A stretch of DNA of 64,000 nucleotides from Nectonema munidae. Taxonomy: Eukaryota > Nematomorpha > Nectonematoida > Nectonematidae. Shown here one piece after another: positions 24,301-34,013 of this stretch. A program made the position numbers and the translations under genes. Location of the stretch: positions 434,001 to 498,000 of the forward strand of contig JAUIRK010000934.1 of the NCBI GenBank assembly GCA_030549495.1, given 5' to 3'. The notes under the pieces were generated by a model. That model had not been told where the DNA came from. It ran no database searches and saw only the letters and a program-made list of their open reading frames with translations. Numbering within the stretch: position 1 is the first letter of the stretch; every line of letters starts with the position of its first letter.

Positions 24301-25148
24301 TAGATATCGTCTGCTTTGCTTGGTCTTAAATGGGTTAACCAAATTTCCTTTTTATACTTTAGTCGCTTTCTCGGTTCAGATGTCGGCAGAGTTTGGAGTC
24401 TGCTTCTGAAAAGTTCAAGGAAAGCGAGCCTCGTCCAGAAGATTCTGAGCAGCAGCAGGGTAGTAAGAAAGTTTCCAAAATAAAGATTTCCCTGATCAAT
24501 AACACGACACAAGTGATATACTCATCCACTCCCACTGAAGATTGCCTTCACCGCCATCCCGCATCCGAAGAGAAGCGCGTTGCGAGGGAGTGCGAGGATG
24601 CCACTTCGCCCATATCCAGTCCGGGGAGTAGCGCCTCCAGCTTCACAAATGCGTCGCGTGCGTGCGAAAGCGCAAACGCCATTTCCTCGCAGCACAAAAG
24701 GAAGTCGTCGAAGCCGCAGCGAATCATTTCCCAAGACACACCCCCGACCAACAACAAGCGTCTGTGCAACGTTTTAGCTCAAAAAAACTCCCCTTGTGAT
24801 GCCTCCCTTGCTCAACCGGGCTTAGCGAGAGACAAGAAAAAAAGTATGCCGCCTGCTGCTCATCTTCTTTCTTGCCAGCCATCCCCATATTCCCTGCAGA
24901 ACAAAATAATTGAACAAATTTACTCCGAATACGACAAATATCACGAACAAGTGAAGAGACATTCAACACTTCCAACACATTGCTCCTCTCCAACCGAAGA
25001 TGCTCCCAAAATGGCGCCTTCCCCAGATTTCCCCCGAAATAAAGACATCAACAAGACGTGTAGCGTTGAAATCACAGATGTCACCGTTTCCTCCCACACA
25101 ATCACAATTTTGGAGTCTCAAACGCCGATCGGCTTTTTCAAAGTGTGA
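4686..25148 (+). CDS. Pc: Polycomb/CBX chromodomain protein (4 exons)
   Basis: Polycomb-family protein: reads trimethylated H3K27 through its chromodomain and joins PRC1 by binding RING1 through its C-terminal box, acting on chromatin in the nucleus. The coding join is 4686-4739, 15630-15673, 18603-18668, 24380-25148: 933 bases, 310 residues plus stop, with every junction GT/AG and in phase (0, 2, 2). The chromodomain covers about residues 5-55, including VYAAE-like IYAAERIL, YLVKW and YNTWEPE. The aromatic cage is Y6, W27, W30. The linker of about 220 residues is rich in Ser, Pro and Lys. The last 27 residues (284-310) match the Polycomb C-box (VEITDVT, then TITI, then GFFKV). The small exons of 44 and 66 bases cut the chromodomain where vertebrate CBX genes are cut, as I recall them. 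Oddity: the usual WKGW reads WRDW. The ATG has a good context (A at -3, G at +4). The family call is secure; extra 5' noncoding exons cannot be excluded. Confidence 0.93.
4821..4884 (+). repeat. 17-bp minisatellite with four CCAAT boxes
   Basis: Four tandem copies of a 17-base unit, CCAATCAAAAGGACGGA with small changes, begin 82 bases after exon 1 in Pc intron 1. Each unit carries GACCAATCAA, a close match to the NF-Y (CCAAT) consensus. A role in Pc expression is only a guess from position and motif. Confidence 0.85.
8753..9354. mobile_element. hAT-like nonautonomous element with G/C runs
   Basis: A 602-bp element in Pc intron 1. The left end is CAGGGGCGGATCTAGA and the right end, read inward, is CATAGGCGGATTTAGA, an imperfect terminal inverted repeat. 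CTATA flanks both sides (8748-8752 and 9355-9359); a full 8-bp duplication is not preserved. The interior has G runs, a run of C at 9050-9062 and a run of 37 C at 9263-9299. No transposase frame is present. Confidence 0.65.
10611..10790 (+). mobile_element. tRNA-derived SINE, family A
   Basis: The head resembles a tRNA: an A-box-like TGGCCTAGTGGTA at about 10619 and a perfect B box GGTTCGATTCC at about 10661. The body then diverges from tRNA and carries a shared tail (GGATGCGATACCGACAACT). The arms do not pair as a tRNA acceptor stem, so this is a SINE and not a tRNA gene. Related copies are at 42535-42671 and 45100-45180, with tails alone at 16700-16800 and about 43055-43095. Confidence 0.8.
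10860..11300 (+). repeat. Two left ends of a hAT-type family
   Basis: CAGAGCGAACAAAAGTCAAT at 10860 and CAGGGCGAATAAAAGTCAAT at 11244 have the same terminus as the complete element at 22379-23390, followed by the same repeats of GTCAATAAAGTC type. No matching right ends were found, so both look like fragments. Confidence 0.55.
12741..13705. repeat. Interrupted array of TTTTGTCTTTTTTCAATTCTA units
   Basis: T-rich units of about 20 bases fill 12741-12854 and resume at 13527-13570. The same unit in reverse complement (GAAAAAAGACAAAATAGAAT) fills 13589-13705. Between them lies a segment with ends CACTGAGAAAAAAA (12853) and TTTTCTCTCAG (ending about 13517), which may be an inserted element. The same unit recurs at 36019-36090, 43483-43515 and 47120-47182, so it belongs to a dispersed family. 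Confidence 0.6.
15630..15673 (+). CDS. Pc: Pc exon 2 (chromodomain core)
   Basis: A 44-base exon after a good acceptor (TTTTGTTTTCAG at 15618-15629) and before a GTACGA donor. It encodes GQLQYLVKWRDWSY plus two bases of a split Lys codon (phase 2). It carries cage residues W27 and W30. The length of 44 bases and the phase agree with the matching exon of vertebrate CBX genes, which is family knowledge recalled rather than searched. Confidence 0.9.
16700..16800 (+). mobile_element. SINE A tail fragment
   Basis: GGCTGCGATACCCACAACT followed by AAAAAAAGTA matches the tail of the SINE at 10611-10790. The tRNA-like head is missing. Confidence 0.6.
17519..17900 (+). mobile_element. 3' end of a CR1/I-like LINE
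   Basis: An open frame in Pc intron 2 reads YRQTFLIQRAFQDWNSLPSE, then VVNSTTLNDFKNKLDAVW. This is the typical carboxy-terminal tail of non-LTR reverse transcriptases (pattern RQNFF-RV-WNSLP-VV-FK--LD-W). Nothing before it is recognisable as the palm or endonuclease, so it is a 5'-truncated copy. The exact clade cannot be set from this tail alone. Confidence 0.7.
18603..18668 (+). CDS. Pc: Pc exon 3 (end of chromodomain)
   Basis: A 66-base exon that completes the split Lys codon and reads YNTWEPEWNIIDQRLLYSF, then QK and two bases of another Lys codon. The TWEPE motif and the following NI-D-RLL helix are diagnostic of HP1/Pc chromodomains. The acceptor is the AG at 18601-18602 and the donor is GTATCA at 18669. 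The acceptor has a weak pyrimidine tract. Confidence 0.88.
21715..21852 (-). mobile_element. tRNA-derived SINE, family B
   Basis: On the minus strand: GTAAGGTTGGTTAGGATTGG followed by the B box GGTTCGATCCCGCATC and a shared 3' part ending AAAACACCCCACGG. Copies of the same family lie at 31524-31683, 44228-44310 and 46533-46672. Confidence 0.75.
22379..23390. mobile_element. hAT-type element with perfect 8-bp target duplication
   Basis: A 1012-bp element in Pc intron 3. Ends are CAGGGCGAGGAAAAATTGAC and, inward from the right, CAGGGCGAGTAAAAGTCAAT. The flanking duplication CTAATCAT is perfect (22371-22378 and 23391-23398). Both subterminal zones repeat TTGACTTTATTGACTTTT-like units. An interior minus-strand stretch near 22920-22985 reads SSSSEEINDEDDG, perhaps a remnant of coding sequence, but no transposase domain is recognisable. 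Confidence 0.9.
24206..24334 (+). mobile_element. piggyBac-like MITE (copy 1), beside Pc exon 4
   Basis: A 129-bp element flanked by TTAA on both sides (24202-24205 and 24335-24338). Ends are CCCATTTACGCC and, inward from the right, CCCATTTAAGACC. The interior has three direct repeats of TCGTCTGCTTT. TTAA duplication with a CCC terminus is the piggyBac pattern. It stops 41 bases before the exon 4 acceptor junction of Pc. Confidence 0.85.
24380..25148 (+). CDS. Pc: Pc exon 4 (linker and Polycomb C-box)
   Basis: The last exon starts after TTTCTCGGTTCAG and completes a Lys codon, then reads CRQSLESASEKF. It encodes a Ser/Pro/Lys-rich linker with probable nuclear-localisation patches (QHKRKSSKPQR near 24691-24723; DKKK near 24832). 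It closes with the C-box VEITDVT...GFFKV and TGA at 25146-25148. Base composition is far GC-richer than the intron before it. Short frames on both strands inside it are shadows. Confidence 0.93.
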
Positions 25149-25600
25149 CCACTTTCACTGCTTGGCAAGGAAGTTTGCGAAAATGTCATGTATTGCGAAA
25201 GGCATCCCCTCAATTCCCATTTTATTTTTATTTTTTAATTAAGAAAACATTTATTTTCAATCTATACACCATGTATATATTTATATTAAAAAATGGATAT
25301 CTTTTTTTCGTATTTAAAAACACGCAATATTTCTTCTACATTTAAGATCCGTCTTTTCCATATGATTTTACGCACAGTTTATATATATATATATATATAC
25401 AGATTCCACGAAATCCAAGATACTCTTCTATAATTCAGTTAATCATTTCATCTTCAACGCCTTTGTTTTGTTTTCCTATTTTAAGAAGTATTGTTTCTCC
25501 AAACTTGCTTATGAGTATATTTAAAGTTATATCATTCACTTGTTACTTGTTTCAAACTTTCAAGAAAATTTATTATAATTGCAAAATAAATTCTAAATTC
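25149..25600 (+). other. Pc: Probable Pc 3' UTR
   Basis: AT-rich DNA after the Pc stop codon. The clearest poly(A) signal is AATAAA at 25585-25590. A TA dinucleotide run lies at about 25380-25400. The true end of the transcript cannot be fixed from sequence. Confidence 0.4.
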
Positions 25601-27490
25601 ATCTTTTACTTTTTTTATTTTATTTTTTATTAAAATTATTTTCTTTCCCAAATATCACAACAAATTTCAAAAATTTATAGTATCCTTTGATTATTATATT
25701 TTGTATCAAATGAATGAAATCAGCCTTTCAATTGATAATGTAGCAAATGACCCACCAATCAATCTTTATTTTTGAGCCAACTGAATAGGGTTTGCTCAAA
25801 TTCAAATCTATTCCTATTTCAATTGTATCCAAATACAAATTTGATGTACTATTTGTTTTTATATTCTGAACATAACACATTCCAATTTGTACAAGTGCAA
25901 CTAAACTATAGCCTTTATTAAAATGCTTATGTTATCATGTCAAATATATTGCAAATAAGGAAACTTTAATCTACCAATCCCTCAAAAACTTATTTGGAAT
26001 ATTACTATACGTTCGATAATTTCAAAATCAATTATATTTTTATTATTGATTAATCAAAATCAGTTATTTAGTAAAAATTTTAATATATTTTTTGATGTAT
26101 TTTATGCACTATATGCGCCAATGTTTTGATCAGATACAAATTCAACGCATTTGTATTTTATATTCAGTATAAAAAGTATTTAAATTTGTATTTTAAATTT
26201 GGAAACAAACTTTTTTGTATTTGTATTGAGGTTTTAAAAATCAGTATTTGATCCAACCTTCTAACTGACAACCGATATTAGTAAAAACAAATTGCCACCA
26301 AAAGCCGACATTTTTTTCTGAGAGCTGACAACTTCAAAAAACCTAAACAACCATGGTATACATCATTTTTTTAAATTGAAAACTTATAAATTTTTTATTT
26401 AAATAGCTAAAAGAGTATAAAAATAATAATTAACTGCATTTAAAAAAATTTACTCATTTTACACAGCTTTCAGATCTTGAATGTAGCCAAAATCCAAATT
26501 CAAATCCCAAAGAAAAGTTGAAATGATTACTTATTTAAACAAGTTGGATATTTAGATTGAGCTTATTCACTGATCTCATTTTGGGATATTGTTCTGGCCT
26601 AACTTTCACACTTTCTGTTTACCAGTTTGGCGGGAAAGTTATCCCAAATTCAACTTGAATAATTTTGTTAGATATTAATGTGTAAAGTAGAAAATATGAT
26701 TTACGTATTATTATCTTTTTATTTTAAAGACATTATTCATCTCAGTCTCAAAGATCAATGGAAATCGTTCTTCAGCACACTCTAAATGCCTATAGTATAT
26801 GCACAATCTTTTGTCAAACATACTCAAATTTCGTATCAAATTGTACCTTTTTTTGAGTCGATAAAATTTTTTTTACTTAGTTTACTTTTTGATGTAGATA
26901 TATTATTTACATAAATAACTATTCGATACTGCCATACGTTTTTTGGCGGCATAGATTATTATCTTTATTCCATTCATTTCAGTGTAAAAGTTTTCTTATC
27001 CCCAACTTGAGAGACGTGTAGGATGGACAGTGTCTATCTCTGAAGAATGAACAGCCTGTTAGCTTAAAGCATAAGACTTAATTTGGAAACCTACAAATTG
27101 ATGAGATAATGAAAATATGCTGAAACGTTTGTATGAACTCAAAAACGAAAAAAAATTTCTTGCAATATCAAAAAAAGGAAAATTTATATGATGTTTATAT
27201 AAAAATGAGTGTCAACATAGATTATTATCGATTTTGTAGATTTTTTGAAGCACTTAACGCATCCTTAATTAAAAACTTCAAGGCAGAAATGCAAGCAGTA
27301 TTGCACACTATGATATGATCAGCGCTTTTGTTGAAAAAATTAACTCTGGAGACGGAAAGTCAAATCCTTCTCTTCTATTTTCTTCCAGGAATTCCTATTC
27401 TCCTCTTCTAGGAAAATTTTATTCGTTTTTTCATCTTAATGAATTTATCGGAGAAGTCAAAAATGAATGAAGAGAGAAATCTTGTATATT
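25601..27490. other. Intergenic DNA with nothing recognised
   Basis: AT-rich sequence between the Pc 3' end and a hAT relic. No exon, RNA gene or repeat boundary could be supported. A 61-codon frame at 27133-27318 has no recognisable domain. Confidence 0.5.
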
Positions 27491-27559
27491 TGGATTCGCT
27501 TTATGAAGCTAAGTAACTTGTAAACTAACACGAAATGCGTCCAACGTTCATGTTGATTC

Positions 27560-28031
27560 ATTGGACACTTGACGTATTTTGGGTAAAATATCATTCTATT
27601 TACCCAAACTTGGAGGAAAATCTCTCCGATACTTGATTCCTTTTTTGTCGACCCATACTTGTGAGGTAGGTTTTCCAGTCTTGTTGTATTAAAAACAAAA
27701 CAACGAAACCGACGTGTTGTCCAAAGCGATTTGGGTTTTTCAATTTTTTTCCTTGAGGCGTAGCATTGTAAATCTTGTAAAAACTAAAGAACAGCACCCA
27801 CCACACCCGTGTCATGATAATTTAAGTCTTAAAAACATTAGATTTTTTCTTCAATAATATTTTTCATAAACGTTGTCATTTACTTTTGTGTATGCGCACA
27901 CTAAAAAAGTGAAATGCGAATATAATGGATAATATTGATTATTACATTTCAATTATTTTTAGAGGAGGAGTGCAAGAGTTTTAATAAGCAAAAAGGTTGC
28001 ATTGTTCAAAAATGTAGTTTGGGAACCGCTG
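27560..28031 (+). mobile_element. Relic of a hAT transposon (FAM200/ZBED-type transposase end)
   Basis: Plus-strand frames at about 27575-27760 read FWVKYHSIYPNLEENLSDT and, in another frame, GFSSLVVLKTKQRNRR followed by QSDLG. These match the conserved C-terminal dimerisation region of hAT transposases (pattern PF-TYLCE-GFS-L--IKTK-RNRL----DL). The copy is broken by at least a frameshift and stops. About 230 bases downstream AGTTTGGGAACCGCTG (ending 28031) is a typical hAT right terminus. The left end was not found. Confidence 0.65.
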
Positions 28032-28610
28032 CTTTAGAGAACTTTTTTTTTGTATTTTTTATATATTTTTTTTATTTTTGAGAGTATTAACTATATAGTA
28101 GACAAAAATTTTAGATGAACTAAGTCAAATATAAAAAGGAAAAGAAGTTATTAATGGAATATTTTTGCGTTTACATGAAAGCAAAATGCCAATAAAAGAA
28201 TAAAATTTATTGAAAATCAACAATAGTAAAAATTAAACTTAAATATTTAGCGAAAAAAGATAATTTTAGAGCCAATTTCTTACAGCTTTAGTTTACAAAC
28301 TTTTTATAAAAAAAATTATTTTTAATTAGCCTCTTATTAGAATATGAATTCAATTTCTCAAAAATGTTACATTTTCTTACCGTCTTTTGTTGTAAAAGCA
28401 GCATTGTTGAAGATCTACTTCTAGACGAGTGCTTTCAGGCATGTGGTCCATACACCATATAATGGCCATAGAATGAATCTAGGGTAGTATGGTTTTTTTT
28501 AAAGTATAAAAGGCTTACATTTGTCCAGAAAATTTTTTGAAGTCGTTTTGAGTCCAAAGTGCTCTGATTTTACAATTCGTTTCGCAAATGATTTTAAATT
28601 CGTTCCATCA

Positions 28611-29017
28611 TCATTCTGTTCTTTTTTTTCCTTTTTCGTAACGGTAGATTTTATCATAAAAATGATAGGATACATTTTCTAGTTCAAGACTGTAAGGCAC
28701 ATTAGCTTTGTGTATTTTGAAAAAACTTTTGTCTAAAAACGGTACATATTTAAAAACTAAATCTGAAAATAGGCTTACAAGTTTTGTAATGGATAATATT
28801 TCACCAACTTCAAAATTCTTCACTAAAACAATGTCTTTGAAAAGAAATATAAATTGCATAATTTTTAGTTTTTAAATCTAACATTAATCATGCAGTGATT
28901 TTTTCTTTTTATTTTCCCAAAAATCTTCCCAAAAATAAAAAGAGCAAAAGTCAAAATCCACTCAAAATTCGTTAATTTTCTGTTTTTTTTTGCATTTTAT
29001 TGATTTATATTCGCCTT
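28611..29017 (-). repeat. hAT-type terminal fragment with unknown frame
   Basis: TTTATATTCGCCTTG ending at 29017 resembles the right terminus of the 22379-23390 family. An 82-codon minus-strand frame at 28611-28859 (ending YRYEKGKKRTE) lies just inside it. I do not recognise the protein; position suggests a decayed piece of the same transposon family. Confidence 0.3.
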
Positions 29018-29186
29018 GCTAATAATGTGGGGTTCTTTTACACCAAATGTATGAAAAAAGGTTTTTAATGTCTTTTAGAAGAAGAGCTTTATTAGAGAAG
29101 AAAAGTTGTCGTTATTCACATTTATCATCCTTCATCTCTATATTTTGAAACATTTTTTCTCAACAAAAGCTCTTTTAATACCCTAT

Positions 29187-29225
29187 CAGTGACGGGGGGC
29201 TATTTTAGCCCCCCCCCCCCTCAAC
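29187..29225 (+). repeat. MITE left end with C12 run
   Basis: CAGTGACGGGGGGCTATTTT followed by 12 C residues (29209-29220). A near copy of the terminus, CAGTGACGGGAGAGGGGGGC, starts at 63500. The right ends were not identified. The CAG start and G/C-run structure fit hAT-type MITEs. Confidence 0.45.
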
Positions 29226-29459
29226 TAAAATTTCTCTTGTACCAAATTGGCTGCATCTTTTGATACCATTTTCATAGCTGTTGAATGACCTTTTCATGCC
29301 TAAATCTGTCAATCTAAATCAAAAGTTAAACTTTTTCAGCAAAATTCTGACAGTATCTCTAGTCACGCTTATAAATTTGGTTCTATATTATATACTCGTT
29401 TGAAAATTTAAAATTTATACAATTTTGAACACATAACACATCATGGTTACTTTTTGGGA

Positions 29460-30170
29460 AATGTCAATCAAAATTTTGAAGGATGAGAAATATATCTAAT
29501 AAAATATACCTTTAAATTTTAAATGAAATATATTTTTTATATCAAATCGGGCATGCTGATTTCATTTTGGGACTTATTTTTGGAATTTAGAAATTGAAAA
29601 TACCTATAAGTGTGTAACAAACTTGCGGTTTACTTCTAAAATCTGTCTCTGAAAACATTCATTCAAATTTTACATGGAATATACACATTTTCATATCAAA
29701 TCAACAATGCCAAATTCATTTATAAATACTTTTTGCATTTGGATTTCAAAATACTTATAAGTATGAAATAAATTTGTGGTTCACTTCTAAAAATTGTTCC
29801 CAAAAACAAATTTGCGTTTTACATCTAAAATCTGACTACGAGAACATTCATTCAAATTTTACATGAAATACACACATTTTTGTTAACCTACTACCTTTGT
29901 ATAACCATTTAAACTAAAAGTTTCTTTTTTTACTTGAGCTGTCATATATCAATCAATTTTTTGACAGGTTTGGTTGATTTTTTAAAAAAATAAACGTGAC
30001 CATCGTGTTCAGTACACTTAAAAATGGGTATATATGTGTAAAATATTTTGTATACCCATTTAAACTAAAAGTTTCTTTTTTTAGTTGAGCTGTCAAATAT
30101 CAATCAATTTTTGACAAGTTTGATTGATTTTTATAAAAAATATAAATATCACGATCAGAAGCGGAATCAA
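29460..30170 (+). repeat. Two tandem repeats with periods near 150 bp
   Basis: From about 29520 to 29885, units of roughly 148 bases recur, each with CTATAAGT or TTATAAGT, a 'GGTTTACTTCTAAAA'-like stretch and TTCAAATTTTACATG. From 29890 to 30170 a different unit occurs twice with a 151-base offset: CCATTTAAACTAAAAGTTTC at 29905 and again at 30056, then TCAATCAATTTTTGAC. Copies are diverged. No coding capacity is evident. Confidence 0.7.
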
Positions 30171-31523
30171 TCATTTAGTAGGTTCACGCGAAAATTTTGT
30201 AAAAATTTGCAATCATTCAAGAAAAACCGAGGATTGCTACTGAGGAAATGAAAATAGGCAGTCACTAATAAAGATGTGAAATCTGAGACAGCTGTAGAGC
30301 AGCAAAATGAATGTCTGGCCTAGCCATTGTATAATCCTAAATATATTCTGTGAGTCCTATTATTTCTGAAATAAGAAGTTTCTGAATTCACAATTCTATG
30401 CGTTTCCTTTGTCGAGATTCAAAAAAGGAATCAAAGTGCACCTCATCAATGATTACCAAAATATAAAGTGTTCTATTTCTAACTGTTTTTCGTGTCAAAA
30501 GATGTGATTAAATTGAGTGAGCCATTATTATATTTTTTTTTCTGCTTTTTATCTCCAAGGTATTAAATGAAATTTTGAATAATTTAGAACAACATACCCT
30601 TTTGTTTCTTGTTCGGACCTTAAAGGTCCTACAAAGAGCGCATTATTTCTTCTTTTTCACCACACATTTATTTAAAGGTTGTTCGGTTGTGTGTATGTAT
30701 TGTATATATCTTGATTAACATGCACACAACCTTTTTAACAATCCTTTTTTACTCCTTCTGTGAATGTAAATTAATGTCTTCTTCTTCATTGGATAATCCT
30801 GAATCACATTTTTCTTATTTTTATATCATCCAATTCCCTATATTTTATTCTACAATCTTAATGAATAGACTTTTTGGGTCCAATAAAACACCCCAGGCAA
30901 CCACAAGTGAGATAAAATAGTGAAAATCATGTATTTTTTGAAAATCGACGATTTTTTTCTTAAGGTGTTTTATTAAAAATAATTATTATTATTGATTGAT
31001 TGATTGTAATTAGATTTAGATAAACATTTTTACAAAACTGGTATTTTATTGAATGCATAGATTTGCAGCCAATAAAATGTCACAATTTGCTTATTGGTTA
31101 ATTCTTTTTTTTAACCAATGCGATTTTGAAGGAACAAAAGAAAGTTTTGTGAGTGTACGTGACTTAGATATCAATAGTTTCGCCTAGAAGCTAAAAATTA
31201 AATCCTTAATTAGTTTATCAATTTTTTTTAAAAAAATAATTCAATTTTTAAAATTGACATTCTATAGTTGTTTTTGACTTTTTGCTTAAACATTTTTTTC
31301 TCCAAACAAATCCATTTTCCCACTTAACACGAAAGAATGAACGGTATAGGGAAGCTTTCTGAGTCCACCTTTTCGCATCTCCTTATCAGAAACGAAGAAA
31401 ATAAATTAGACACATATAATACATTTCGGTTGCTCTTAATACTGAAATATATCGTCCCTAAATATATTTCCCCTTTAAATATTATTTGATAATATTAGAT
31501 ATTTTATTATATAATATTAGTAT

Positions 31524-31683
31524 ATGAGGTGTGAGTAAGGTTGGTTAGACACTCGATTTGGGTAACTCAAGGTCTTGGATTCAATCCCGCATCCGCTTCC
31601 TTTCTTCATTCAAGTTCGATACAAGAGGGCAATTGTGCCTTCTTGTTGAAAACACCCCACGGTACCGATACTTTTATTTTCTC
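31524..31683 (+). mobile_element. tRNA-derived SINE, family B
   Basis: GTGAGTAAGGTTGGTTAGAC, then GGTCTTGGATTCAATCCCGC (degenerate B box), then a body ending AAAACACCCCACGGTACC. Nearly full length compared with the minus-strand copy at 21715-21852. A 78-codon frame over it is not a gene. Confidence 0.8.
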
Positions 31684-32452
31684 AAAAGGGTGTATGTCAA
31701 TCAATAAAAAGCTAATAGGATTCAATTATATGTGTGTTTATTTTTTCTTAGTAAATCATCAAAAATATTTATTTTGAATTGGAATCATTGATTTTGAATA
31801 AGTTTTCAAAAATTATTCAAAATTGCATACTATCAAAAGATTATTATGTGACAAAAAAGTGAAAATGGAATAAATGTAGATTTTAATGACACAAAATACC
31901 TAATTAACAATTAATATGTGCTAAAATCTCGCTTTTTGTAATAAGGTAATTTTTTAGATTTTTTTATAAAATTGCCACATGATTTTGTATATCGCAATTT
32001 TATGGTCTTAATTGCGCATATTTGAACCTTCAAAATGGTATCACTTCGAAAGGGTATTTTGTTTACGATTTGTTTAAGGTTTTTGTTCTTTAAATCAAAT
32101 ATAAAAAATGACTTCAAATATATGCGAGAGGATTTGGAAAATTTTATGAAAAGAAATCAAGGTGATATGTCATGCATTAACGTATAAAGATCGATCCTTT
32201 TAAACGTTTGTTCACAAAATAGAGACGGAGTCAACTTGATAGATGGATGGTCTGGGCAATAATCCTGTATTTACATTTTATTTATTTTATTATTTTTATC
32301 ATCATTTGGATTAAACAGCATATTTCAGGTGGCATGTATTATGCTGACATATACTTTTATACTATTAAATTTTTGCAAATATTTTTGATCTAAAGACGTT
32401 AATAAACAACAAACATAGAAAGGATTATAAAGGCAATTTTAGGAAGCTTTAA

Positions 32453-32582
32453 CCCATTTACGGCCAATGTTCCTATTTTGGGAAATAAGTAATTTCATCT
32501 TCGTCTGCTTTTTTCAATGACTTTGAATATAAATCGTCTGCATTTTTTTAGATATCGTCTGCTTTGCTTGGCCTTAAATGCC
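32453..32582 (+). mobile_element. piggyBac-like MITE (copy 2)
   Basis: 130 bp, flanked by TTAA (32449-32452 and 32583-32586). It is highly similar to copy 1 through the interior, including three TCGTCTGC units. The right terminus has decayed (AAATGCC in place of AAATGGG). Confidence 0.85.
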
Positions 32583-32586
32583 TTAA

Positions 32587-34010
32587 GTCAAAAGTGGATA
32601 GACATTGTTGTTGGGTGAACAAAAGCTACATTTTTGTTGACTTATTAATACTTCAATTTTCGTACGTGTTTCCGATTTTGTAAAAATTTTTTGAATTTAG
32701 CTGATTTAATTTGACTTTTTAACTGAAAATACTGACAAAGCAACTGAAAAATAGTTTTCAATTATTATTATTTGAATAGACTTTGAATTTAATCGCATAT
32801 TTCTTCACAGAGGTCTCCTTACTTTTAAAGGATGTCGCCAAGTAAGACTTTTCCGCTAGTATTAACTTTTGTTAATAATTTTTATAATGAAAATTTATCA
32901 TAATTGTAATTTTAATAATTATAGTTTCTCTAAAGTAATTGAAACCGATTATTAATTACAAAAAAGTGTAAATATAAAAGTAATTATGAATAATTTCATT
33001 TTAAACACACATATCATCTTCTTTGTGTGTCTTTATGAAGCTTGTCTGAAGAAAGTGGCGCCACATGTTTGTTTACAACAATTTTCTCTTGCAAAAGGGT
33101 GATGTGTTTATGTCCATTACATTTTACCAATACAAGCATATGATGAATTAGAAATTTTGAAAATACATTGAATTGTATATATTACGTCATGAAAGTTTTC
33201 ATTCTTTTCACAACTCATTAAAATAACAACGCATCTAGTCTATCTAACTCTGAATATAGTTGTGATCTGAAATTGTAAGAAAGTAATTTTTTTGATAACG
33301 AACTTTTGTATTTGAAACAGAAATAGTGATTAATAAAATAAGTTTACTCGATTTTTTAATATGAAATAGATGAATTTATTAAAAATTCAAATTGTTGACT
33401 CTTACGGTCTTTTTTAAAAATAAGTAAAGTTGAAAAAAAGGACTTCAGTATTAATGAAACTCACCCACTTTGCCTCATCTATTATTTTTTTTTAATTTTT
33501 ATTTATTGCAAAAAATATGACTAAGTTTGGAGAAATGACAGTAAACTAGTGGTTAACTGAGAGGCCAGATACTCGCTAGGCATTCTTTAATTTCTTAAAT
33601 CTTAGCGCAACGTAAGCTTCTTGGAAAAAACTTTACCGGCGTCAAATACAACAACATATGAGCTAGCAAAGTATATGTATGAATGAATGCTCAATTAATT
33701 CTTCAATATCTTATTTTAACACATTTTTTAGGTTGTAATATTTTTTAGGTTGTAGTGACCTGTTAGAATAACGAGATCCATGATTTGGTTGCAACTTGTC
33801 AAAGGGCTACTCTAATAGTGCACAACTTTTAAATTCATTTTTTAAGCCTGCTTTATAGAGAACTAAGGATTCTTGTTAAAAAATCCACTCCATATTTTAT
33901 GATTAACACTACGTCCCCACTTTGCACTTTTTTTTAGGATATTTTTATCTCTCGATTTTTTTTATAATTTCATTGTGTTTGCTATTTAGTTATTATTTTG
34001 TGGATTGGAA
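32587..34010. other. AT-rich DNA before the BED/hAT relic
   Basis: No host exon is seen. A/T-rich stretches at 32880-33000 (repeats of TAATTATTAAT type) resemble those at 35850-35960 in inverted orientation and may be the subterminal parts of the hAT element whose coding remnants begin at 34014. A precise left terminus was not found. Confidence 0.4.
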
Positions 34011-34013
34011 TAG

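Larger units (their letters stand above)
18669..24379 (+). other. Pc: Pc intron 3
   Basis: A 5.7-kb intron containing a minus-strand SINE B (21715-21852), a 1.0-kb hAT-type element (22379-23390) and a piggyBac-like MITE (24206-24334) that ends 41 bases before the acceptor. The rest is AT-rich with no gene seen. Confidence 0.75.

Noticed and set aside
24300-25345. Several frames overlapping Pc exon 4 on both strands
   Set aside because: They are shadows of the GC-rich exon; only the frame with the C-box has family similarity.
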